From Amphibalanus amphitrite (lineage: Eukaryota; Arthropoda; Thecostraca; Balanomorpha; Balanidae), in contig NW_024881674.1 in NCBI RefSeq assembly GCF_019059575.1, positions 601,001 through 665,000 on the forward strand: a DNA stretch of 64,000 nucleotides. Reading direction: 5' to 3'. Both the position numbers and the translations under genes were made by a program. Positions 25,301 through 37,300 of this stretch are shown one piece after another (position 1 is the stretch's first letter; each line of letters starts with the position of its first letter). The notes under the pieces are model-generated. The model was not told the origin of the DNA and did no database searches. It was given only the letters and a program-made list of their open reading frames with translations.

Positions 25301-28300
25301 GTTCGAATCCGTCGAGCACCATCCATTTACTCCGAGACGCTGGCTTTCCTTCTGGAGTAAGCTGGTCCATTAACTCCAGCATACGTTCTGCATAGGAAAT
25401 GCCTTCAGCGTGCGGCTAGCTCCGGAAGGGAGTGTTCGTCTTACGGCGCTCTTTGTCTCCTTGAGGCAGCATGGAGCACACATGCGGTCTTCGTGACAAT
25501 CTTGAGGAGTGACGGATTCCGTGACTTGAACTGTCGCCGTCTTAGCTGCGGTGGGGTGGCATTTCTTTTCCCCGTGGGGAAAGGGGAGTGTGCCGATGGG
25601 TTCCAGCGATATCCACAGGAGCATCAAGTCTGCCTGGTGAATCATCAAACCATGTCCGTGTTGTTGGACCATATGTGTGTCACGAAGTATGATGGTATAG
25701 CTCTGAAAGCAAAGCCACAGGTGCAACATACCTACTTGCCTTGCAGAGTAGTTCTGTGTGAAGTCAGAGTTATATAATTCTACTGTTATTCGTCTCTTGA
25801 ATGTTGTTTCGCCCGATGCGAGGTGTGTGGGTAGATGAGGAGAGGTGATCCGTCCACCGTCGAGTGCACTGTGTATGCATTTACCTCAGCTAATGGAAAA
25901 CTCTCCCGGGTGAATGGAGCGCTGCCCCGTTTAGGGCTCGCCGTGAACGCGGTACTCCGGCGGGCGGCGCTGGGTGATGAGTCGATCCATCCCGGCCGTC
26001 AGTGCTTCAGACACCGGTATACCAGCACTCGGTGCTCTGACACCGGCCGGGCGGCCCTCGGAGACAAAAGACGCTGAAGAGGCGGCGGGCGGCGGCGGCG
26101 GCCGGCTTTGGCGGCTATTGTGGGCGGCGGGGCGCGGCTGCCGCCGTTTGTCCTGAGCTATGGCCGTGCCGCGGTCGTTCACGGGTCATCGACTGTCCGA
26201 CGGGCGCGAGGCGCGACCCTCGGCCGCCCGCGCCCCTCCAACGGCAGCCCATTCGACAGCCGCGCTAGCTAATAGGCAGGGAGGCGTGCGAGCGCTGCTG
26301 GGTGGGGCCTGTTTTCGCAGACGATATTGTTGACTTCCTCAGAGTCGCTGAAGAGTGTCAATTATGGCATTGTGTTTATTGTATACTTTCGAATCCCAAT
26401 AGTGATAATGGAGGACACAGACACGCTACGACTAACTAAACGCCATTGTCATGTCAGTTGATGACTTCATACAAATACAACGCCGAACTGGCTTACTCTA
26501 TATTCAATTGCGTCATTACCTGAGCACTTTCCGGGGGTTTGGCCGAGTCCTGGCTTCTCCGCAGTCAACGGTGGCAAGTTTCCTCATCGCCCACGCCGCG
26601 AGGCTATGAACCCGGTCTGGTAGCTCAGCGCGGCACTGCTGTGGCGCTATGTGGGATGGAAGACAGAGGAACGGATGGGAAGGGAGGAGGGCGTGGCCGA
26701 GGTGTCACATCGGCACTCGATCGCACCAATAGCAGTCAATAACGACAGACTGAAAGATAGGCCGAACAGCGGCCCGAACGGCGCGGCGGCTGGAGGCGGC
26801 AGACGAAAGGAGTTTGATGACTGGCCGCAGCGCTCAGCGGAGAGACCGTTAGGTGGCTTATAGGAAGAGGTGGAAGATGGTCAGTATCGCCCCATCACGC
26901 CCCGTAAGGAGGAGATACTTTTAGGAAGCCTTTGTCCAAAAGACTTTGGGGTGCCTTTTCATTTTACCTTATTCACTATTTTGATTGTTTTAAAAGTTTA
27001 AGCATTTATATCTTATAAGGCAGAAATCCAATATCGATTGACAGCAGGCATGCATGCCCTGTATATCCGTACGAGTATATTGAATATGGCTTGACGCTAG
27101 CGTAGAAAGACAACTCGAATTTTTCCAGATGCGCCATTTAACCCGCACAATTTATTGCTCGGCTCTCAGCGGTTATGTATTCAGCCATCATTTAGTATAC
27201 CCTCTTATTTCCCCGCGCTTTTCCGGAGCCTTGTTCCCGTTCGCCTTCCTAACAATCACGGTCCGTGTGCCGTGAACCTGCGGTCGGACTAGTTCCACAT
27301 CCATCTGCCGGTTTGCTCCCCGGGTGGGGCTCTCCCCGACCCGTCCCCGTACCCGCCGCCGTCTGTTCCCTGACTGCTCCCTGACCCAGGGCCCACCCCG
27401 GCGAGGTGCGCGCCCGCCCGCCGCCGCAGTGCACTCGATATCTCCTCTACGGCGAACGCACGCGCACCTCCGAAATGGGTAATTATAATGTGCCGAGGTC
27501 GGGGTTTTACGAGCCGCTTGCAGTCAGCCGGTGGTGCTGGTAATTGGACGAGCTCACGACGCGGTACTACAACGCCAGGAGACGTCAGCGACGCGACTGC
27601 GACGAAAGCTCTCCTCGAATATGGCTATTGTAAGGGTTAGCGTATCGGTTATAGCCGAATACCGCCCGTGCTGGATTTTATATTGGGCATATGTGTGCGC
27701 TGCTGTGGATAATGCGGTAATTGGTGATAATCAGGAATGATGTTGGCATTTATTGCTCACTCAGGACGGGACATGTGCTTATAAGCGAGTGAGTCTCTTG
27801 GTGAAGAAAGTTCGACATGAAACGGCCATGCATTAACGACAGTATACGGTATCATTTCAACGCCGCTCATATGTGCTGAATTTACTTCAAAACATTGAGT
27901 TTCTTGGGAAGTTTTGGAAGCATGGGATACTTCAGCTTGGAGTTGGCCTGCAATGGATATTGCCCTTGCCAGGGGCGGAGCTTCCTATACTTTGTGGGAA
28001 CTTTGTAGTTTGCCCCACTAATAAGCGTTTTGCCCCACCAACTTTAGCTGATGTCCAAGACTTTCTTGTTTTGCAGATTAATCTGTTTTTGCATTGAAGA
28101 GCTTTGGAATGTCTGTTTAATGCAAAATACTATATCTGTAATGATAGGAATTGATTCAGTGTGGCATTTTATTCAACTTCATAATCGGACATTGCAGGTT
28201 TGACGACTTTTTGCCCCACCAACTTCCCTGGCAAAGCTCTACCTATGGCCCTTGCCAATATTAACTGGAGACCGTTGCACGTTTACTGCTACTACGTATA

Positions 28301-31300
28301 AAGCTGTCTCCAGCAGCTATTGAAAGTTATAAACCGATATATTTTACGGCTGATATATTGGTTTTATGATAGTGAACCCTTGTAAAGTGTGACCAGTCGA
28401 CACCGGTCTCATCTGACCTCGAACTCAGACGCTGAACCTAACTGTTATGCGCCGTTCAGGAGTTCTGTTCAGTGTTCAGGATATTGTTTTAACCAAAAGC
28501 TTAAAGGAAGGGTGCCACCTTCCGAAATTTTTGTTCTATGAATCTATTTTACTTATTTGAATTTTTAGACGTGGTTAGCGCGTCCACAATATACAAAAAA
28601 CCGAAACATTGCATTTAATACATTGGCCAAAAAAAAAGATCGTTGTTTATATCACCACTACAACTCAAGGTCGTTTGATGTGGCAGCTAGGACGGCTAGC
28701 ATATCCTGTTGTCATGGCAACATATCATTCTGCCATTTGCATTGATGGCGCAACTGAGGCAAAAAGATGAACAAATAAAAAGGAAGAAGATAACATGATT
28801 TGAACTAAGTTGTAGGTAACCAAGTAGGTAACTGTTGGCCATATTTGCCAACAGTTAAAGAACATCAAATAAGTCGAGTAAAGGTTTTTCCTTTACAATG
28901 CTTAAGAGATCTATGGAACCCTTCACCCTTCATGCAACTTACTAGAAAAACTTCCCAATTAAAATTTTAAAACTTAAGTGTATACCATAAAGAAAAAATA
29001 TACCCTTTCCAAATGATAAAACATGCTTCAAAAGTATTACTTTTATACATACCTTTGCTGATTTCATGTTTTATAAAATACCCTTAACACGACGAGGAAA
29101 TAGTGCTGAAGATTTTTGCCTGCCCGAATGCTGGCAGCAAAACTCGCAAATGATAACTTCACGTGCGGATTCAATGCTGACCGTCTCGAGCATAGGTAAG
29201 TGAAGCCGATTTTTAGGTTCATGTGAGGCTAATCTTGTAAAAACTGCGTTGTGTCCAAAAGGTGGCACCCTTCCTTTAACGTGATTCGCACTTCAAAAAA
29301 GATGCCTTCAACCCTGTACTACATCTCTCCAATATAAAAGCGTACTTCAGATGATAAGTGCCATGCTACTGAAATGGCTTTGCTGGAGATCTTAAAATTT
29401 TGTTTAATCGTTTTGCCGCAACGATTGCACGCTACAAAGACCGTTGCGGATAGTGAAAATTGTTGCTTTGGGACATCAAAAATTTTGACATTGACCTTCG
29501 AAACGGTGAAACCTGCAGTTGTTCGCTGTTCGTATCTCCACTAAATCCTTATAAATGGCCACGAAGAATATCGGTACCGGTTCGCATTACTCTCACCGCA
29601 AAATCCGCGGATCGTCTGTTCAGCTGCTGAATCCCGACAATCTGCAACGTTATGTCCCTTTGCTCAACGTAGTTTCGGGGCGAACCTCACTCATACGTTC
29701 CCTGACTTATTGTATGAACGAAAACACATAGCCAATCAGCACCATCAATGAACGATCTGTATCACTGTGATCTGATTTCGCCTGAACAGGAGGCGCGATC
29801 ATCAGAATTTCCGCCCAGACCGGCCGCTGGGCGTCGCCGCCTTATTGAGTCGTCAGACCGGCCGGCCGCGGTCGGAATTAACGCCAGATTACCCACTCAA
29901 TCAATTACCACCGATCATTGATCACCAGGCGCGCCGCAGAGCTAGATCATCATATATCCTTTGGTATTTGTTGTCCTACTGTGGGGCGTCGCCGGTACTC
30001 CGGAGGGCCCGCCGGCTTTCCGGCCTGTCATTACCCAGCAGGGGGCTGAATTTCAATCGTGCCGTCCGTTTCCGCCCACCGCCTTCCTCAATAATACCGG
30101 GGAGAAGAGTTGAAGGAACAACAGCGTGAGTGCGCTGCGCTTCATCGCGGCCCGCCGCCGGGCGGCTTATTACCCGAACTGAATGGATTACCCCCGCGGA
30201 AGAGGCACGCGTCTGATTACCATACATATGGAGGTGCGGTCGGCCGGTGCCGTGTCACAGACTGGCCGCCGGTAATGGGTCACTCGGTCGGTTACTGGTG
30301 TGATGCATGGGTCCCCGAGTGGAGCGAGTGTGTGGATATTGCTATTTCAAGGGAATAATGAATAATGCACAAATGTTAAGCATATGTTTATTTTCTTACT
30401 CCATTCTTTGACATCATTCACAGGGATTCACATGTGAGAAAAACAGCAAAAGTGTCATTTTTAAAGGAAGACTGCCACCTTCAAAAAGTTTTCTCAGATC
30501 GGCCTATGATTTATTCCCTGGACAAAACAAAATTTTATAATTCACCTGACAAAGTATCATCACGTGAATCGCGAAAAAAATTGTCGATTATCATACAATT
30601 ATCAATCGGTTAATGTCTAGCGACAATGTTTACACATCACTAGACTTCAAGGTCTTAACCCGCGAGTTGCTGGGGGGGGGGCGTTAAACGCCCCCACTTT
30701 TTTCGCCGGGCCATAGCATAAAAACGGCGCGCCGCAGGCGCGCCAAATTTTGGATACCTGTAGGGAATTAATTGAAGTTTATTGTGACAAAGTTTCAAAA
30801 AAATCGGTCGAAAAATTTTTGAGATATCGAGGTTTTAGTGACGTCATGATTTCTGAGTTTTCGACCAAAAACGGCATATGTTCAAAAAATCATATAAAAT
30901 CACAGAATAGACATACAGACATGCCGTAAACGCCATTAGACTGCCAATACCATGATCAATCAAATGGCTATCTTCGATTATTGATTATCGTTCCGCATTT
31001 TCCATAATCTTGAACTGAATCTTGGCAATTTTTCGTGACTACCTCACGACCATGATACATGAATTTATTAAATTGAACTTTTTGAGCCCAACACGTACAC
31101 ATATGATAAAATGAATGTCACCATCGTGTTCTACGCCCCAAATTACCTATAAAACATGTGTCACAGGCTGCGAATATCAGTTTTGATTTTCGGGGATATG
31201 TGCCTACCCGGTTGACCTGACCTTGACCCTGACCTATGCTTGACTGACCCCTATATGGAGCTGACACTCTTGTAGGTCTTATAGGGTGGATTGTGCACCG

Positions 31301-34300
31301 TTTTGACAGAGTTTATGGCGAGAGGCGCCCATTGTGAAGTCCTGAAGTCCATGCTACTGAAAGCCCGATTTCAGGTGTTTGACCTGACCTTGACCCGACC
31401 TGTGACCTCAAAATTCAACTTTAAAGTACTCATCTGAAGCGTCTCGTCGCGCTCTTTCGTTTGCCGCCTAGTGCGTTTCGCTGCGCCTATTGGTTCTCGA
31501 GTTATCGGCTGGGGGCGTTTAACGCCCCCCCCCCCCCCCAGCAAACGGTGGGTGGCGAAATACCCCAGCAACTGCCGGGTTAAGATTATTACATTTTATT
31601 TGAAAAAGTAAGGTATTTTATGATTTACTAATATATGATTTCATAAGAAATTGGCCATGTTTAATTTATTTTGCATTTAAGTTCGTAAAACATTTAAAAA
31701 TCATGGCTCATTTGGAATGGGTCTGGCCCATGTTAAACCCCATTTCCCACACTTTTTTGGAAAAAATGAACTACTGAATATATAAGTTTAACTTTTATTT
31801 TGACACTCCAAAATTCTTCTCTGAGGCCTCTTGCACCAAAATCCTCTTGCACCAATGCTTGGATTATTTTGCATCGTATACCCAGTCCAAGTCTCAAATG
31901 TAACAATTTGAGTGCAAAATTTAGCAAGCACATGTAGGATTATGTATTGGGCTATTGCAAACAAATTTACCATCGTTAGATTAGCTTATTCTGAAACCGG
32001 TTTTTCGATTTTACCTAGCTAGGTAGTTTGGTGCAAGAGGCCTCTGATCTCGAAACAATCAAAGTTTTGACATATATTTACCAAAAGATAAGAAAATTCA
32101 TGTTTCAAAGTTATCGATAAACAGTAGAGATGTCGGTTTTCTTGGACTAAAAAAAATGGCATCAAACTGAACTTTGGTCTCCGATTTCTCGCAAACGGGT
32201 TCGAATTTCGGAAAACCGACTTCAGTCTGGGACATAGGTGGCTCAGCTCTAGTGAAAACCGTTTTGTGGAAAAAAGGTGGCAGTCTACCTTTAATCGACT
32301 AACAGTAGGTAATTTATGTATGAAGAAGCATTTTACACAAAACGATAGGAATCTCAGCCAATAAAGCCGGTTAATTCCTATCATTACCCGCATTACCTAA
32401 TGTGGATGAGCATGCTCTTTTCAGTCTTCCTTATTTAGCGGCCCACTTAATCACCACCCCTTCCATTGTTATGCAATAATTCTGCGTTACTCAAGCACGC
32501 ACATAACCAATCAGCAACACATCATTGGCAAACAGTCTTTGATTACTGGCTGTCTCTCTGCATTCGACAGACCTGAAGATCATTATACTCTGCCTTGTGA
32601 CTCCGAATCGGCCCGAGTCTGAGTTAGGACTCAGTTGGGCGCGGTCGAGTCTGGGTTGTGAATCGCCGCGGGAGGACAGGCGCATCCGTGTTCACTATCG
32701 AACCGCTGATCGGCGCTCACTAATTAAACCATAGCGCGAAGACGCTGTATCTGATCGTCTGAGACTCGCGACAGGCGCTTCCATTACCTCAGTTAGGCAC
32801 GTTGGTCTCGAATCCCAGTAATATTGTGTCTGAACATACAGGCTGCACTTCGCAGATCTATTCGACATCGGTCCGGTTGCTTCTTGCCCCCGCTACTTCG
32901 ACGCTCCTAACGCTATTGTTGAAGACGGTCCAGACTAATTGCTCGTTGACGGCCTTGAGCCGTAAGGCATACGATGCACCTTACCAAATACCAATGTTAT
33001 CACCCGGCAGACTCCTGACTCATTTTCCCCCACACTCCTAAGTCCTGATTCTATCACTCTAGAGCGTGACAGAGATCTCCCCTCCTGTGACCGCTCTCGA
33101 TCACCCCCCCCCCCCCCAAGTCGCTCACGGTCGTCCCAAGAGAGTCGATCGGGCCCGATCGCCCCCCTGGCCGGTCTCCGATCAGTGCCGATCAGCTGCT
33201 GGTGCCGACAAGTGTCCGGGCTCGGTCATTAGGGGCATTTCCGCCCTCGGACGCCCACAGCCGAGATGGATCGGTACCTGTCGTGCGCGTCCCACCCTGG
33301 CACGTCGCTGGGTGTTTCCAAATGTCCTGTCTCTGTCTCTTGACGGGCAAGGTCAGGAATAGATGAACAGCTGAGGAGAGACAGAGACGTTTCCCGTGTG
33401 TGGAGGATGATGGGACGAGTTTTTAGGAGTTTGCTGACGCTAGCGGTGATGACGGTGATGTTGGTGGTGTAGGCGATGATGCTGGTGACTGCGCTGCCGC
33501 TGTGCGCGGAGGTACCGGTAGCCGCGGCGCCGGGGAGTCTGCCCGGTCCGGCGGTGTCGTGCTGCTCCGTAGCGGTGCAGACGGCGGGCTACCCGACCCC
33601 CTCGCCTCCGCTGCGGCTTTCCGCTGTCGGGAAAACTGGCCGATATGACCGCGATAGCCGTGTCTGGCGCAAAGCACCTGGCAGAGAGCAGGAGCGCATT
33701 CCACGACCCGCGCTCCACCAGCCAGAGCCGTGGACATTATGCGAGCCGGCCCCGAGTTTGACGTAGATGACCGTCCGTATGCGCACGCATCGATTACACG
33801 GATTTATTTTGCATTAAGACGCGGTGAGTGGGACGGCCGATGATGATTGAATTAGAAATGAGCTATCGCTGCGAGAGGCTGGGCGCGGGGGTCGATAACA
33901 TACGCCTCCGATAAAAACTGAGGCCGTGACTGCGCGATTCGCGGGTGAGAAGTCGGGTGGGCGCGAGCCGGCAGTGTGCGACGGCGACCTCGCACATTGA
34001 TGAGCGTGGACTGGTGCGGTGTGCTATGGTCCGTCGAGCAGCACCTGATCCTCCGGCTTTGGAGATTGTCGTGAAGCTTTATCACTTTCTAGTTTTTGGA
34101 CGTAAATTAATCACCAGACACATGCATTTTCAATTTATCACATGACACGTGCGCATTATTGGGGCTAAACTGACAAATTATGCTTTATTGGGTCGCCGGT
34201 GTGATAGGCGATCAGAGACTATCGGAGGAGAAACTTTCATATTTTTCACGGAAAACAGCGGCATTTGACATACATCCGTCATTCTATCAAAAAAAAAAAA

Positions 34301-37300
34301 AAATGTCGTCGCCCTTCATGGGCTGATGAAAAATGTTGCCGATCATAAATAGATTCGATAAAAAGCTTTTGCGTCTGAATTCATTTTGTGTTTAAGTGAG
34401 GACGTTCACCTTTTTTAGATTGAAAAGTATCGCAATGTCTTGCATTGTGCTTGCTCTGTATGCTTATTCCGATATTTTTCCCCGGTGCAAAGTTAAGTGT
34501 TGGTACCCCGACTCGTTACCACGCTGCTGGTATTTGCCACAGCTTTGCACCCCTATCCGTGCCGACTGAACGGACACTGAACGTTGTTCGAGTGTGAATG
34601 ACGGCGGTCCGATTCCACCCGGACACACGGTCGGACGAGTTGTTTACAACTCACGAACTTGTAATTCTGCCGAATGGAAGCGTGCCAAAGACGACGAAAA
34701 CGGACTCGGCGATTCCCGTGAATGAAAGTGAAAGCGATGGTATTCGTGGGAATAAACGGTGGCCAGTTCCAAATGTCTGTTGTGGATGGGACCGTTTATA
34801 TGGACTGAATGGAATTTACCAAAGTGGACGGAGAAGCCTGAAGGGATCAGATGCCAGACGCGATTGTTGTGCGAGTGAGCGATGCAGGACGGGCATGCCG
34901 ATGCAGCCTCTATTCCTGGAAAGCTGTTGTATTTGTGCGTTTCGAGAATATGTTGAGACTTATGTGGTCAAATGTTTGTTTTATGTCGGGATAAGAATCT
35001 CACAATAGCATGTCTGCGTGCACTTCAATAAAAAAGCTCGTGCAGTACAACGAAAAGTGCACGCTAGCCCTTAACCCTATTCCTGGCGGGGGGGGCCTCA
35101 GGAGCCCCCCCCCCCCCTGAGGTTTTTTGGTTATTTCTCCCAAACGTGTTGAGCTAGGAAGCTCAAATTTTCTGACTTTTCCTAAAAGGCTTCTACGCAA
35201 CATGTCTGAAAATTTTGAGTTGATCTGACCTCAGGTCAGGTCACCAGAGGCGGTTTGGTGACCCTACCTCAGAAAAGTTTGCAATCACGCCAGAGCTAGA
35301 GTTTTTGACCGATCAATTTCTTCTCTTCAGGCTTTAGTTAGGGTACCAGTATGTGCAATTTGTATATCTCGGAATTTTGATATCGGTGACCTAAGGTCAG
35401 GTCAGTTTCGCGACCTCCCCATTATAAGTCAATGGGGGAAAAATCAACTCCCTGTTTTTACCACTAAAACGGGTCGGAATGGCCCCATATACCATACATG
35501 ACTTCATATACGATCAACCTTCACTACCTTGAGGTCTGTTTTGCTGTTGGGCAGCTGTGAGGTCATGTGACGTCATCAAAGGTCACCAAAGGTTTTTGGC
35601 CAATAACTCCGTACAGGAACAAGATACAGACGCGTGGATGGTCTCATTGTGTTCAGCTCGTCAAGACGCATCGAATGATATACATGATGACCTCGAGGTC
35701 ACGTGACCTGAGGTCAACCTTTGACCTTGACCTTTCGAGGTCAACATATATATCATTCGATGCGGATTGACGAGAGGATCACGATGATGCCCTTAGTTTG
35801 TTCCTATCTTGACTAATTCGAAAGTTATTCGAGAAAAACTCTCCATATCTAGCGCCGCCATTTTGACTTTTTCGACCCCTGTGACGTCATCTTTGACCTG
35901 ACCTGAAAATGACCTTAGTTAAAATTGTAGATCTTGACCGTGCGTATCCGATGCCGTTTACCGTTTGTCGCTATCTTGCTTCGTTCTCGAGATCTCAGGG
36001 GGGGGGCCGAATCGGCCCCCCCCCCCGCCAGTTTCTTGTCCCGGCGGAGCCCGCCAGGAATAGGGTTACCGGTTAAAGGTAGTGTGCCACCTTTGAAAGA
36101 TTTCCCGTTTTATTTTTCCTAGGATAAGAAGCTTCTGTTTTTACCTAATATTGCAAAAAAAAAATAAAAAATGGGCCTGGAATAGTGCCTTTTTCGCCTA
36201 AAAGTTTATCGGTTTTTAGATATGTATAACAACTGTAGTGGGCTCACCTGCAAACAGGCGTCGGGCAACAATCGCGAATGCGGCGCACTTGTGACAATAA
36301 GCAAAGGTCATTATAGTGTTACGACCATACGACGTACGGGAATGAGTTATCAGCTGTCTAATCGTAGACAACACAATGTCGAGCCTTAAACTGTAAGCCT
36401 GTATTGGTATTGTTTCTTAAATTTGGCTGTCGAACATTAATTTGTGGTTTGAAATATGATTTTATGTAAAATAATTGATATGAAACAGCCGTCTCTTAAG
36501 TTATGACCCCATTACACCACACGCAAGTGGCAGAAATGACAATAATCAGCTGACGCATTTTTCTTGGCCGAAGTCAGAGCGCGCGGCCCGACGCACCACG
36601 CGTATTTGGAAATTCCGACCTCGACGAGCATCAGAAGCCACCTAACAGGCGTGTTCGAAACCGCAGGAGATGATGATGAACGGGTTTATCGAAACTTGAT
36701 TGGATGAGCCTATCGGTAATAGCGATTTTAGTGTGTGCATTTATTGTTCATAGTGGTGTGAAATGTAGTTGGGGTACGACCGACAACCCGTCGGGGCGAA
36801 TTTCGCACTGGGGTACTCAAAATTTGAAGAATTTAAGACGTTTCCATAAGTTTTGAAGGTATGGATAAGTTCTAAAAATCCGGTTCTCCTTATCCGGGTC
36901 ATTAACTCCATATGGTCCAAGAAAGCTGGCACACTACCTTTAAGGCAGTCTGGTGAAGACTTGGATCTCAATTTTCGCAGAAATTTCACGTTATAAGCTG
37001 CTTGCTTACAGGCCATTGATATTCAACAATTCAGCAGTTGCTGGAAAAGATTTTAAGTGTATGGATGCAAATACCTAAAAGTTTTTACTGGCATAGATGA
37101 TTTCGGCTGATAGACATGACTTCGGCAACATGACGTATACATATTCACTTACTTAGTTTCATATCTAGGTGCTCTATTTGTATATTTTGCCTTTTGCCAT
37201 GTTCAGCGTGAAGCTAGCTAGTAATACCTAGGTATTGTCGTTTGTTCGGACGGCATCAGGGATTTGTAATGCTGTACTAAAGACGTAACTAATCGTCTGC

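Noticed and set aside
25280..25325. Possible tRNA 3' half (GGTTCGAATCC and a CACCA-like end)
   Set aside because: No A box, no complementary acceptor strand and poor T-stem pairing; the CCA-like end is probably chance.
34598..35008. 136-codon + frame
   Set aside because: No recognisable motif, no splice context, and it ends in the flank of a transposon.
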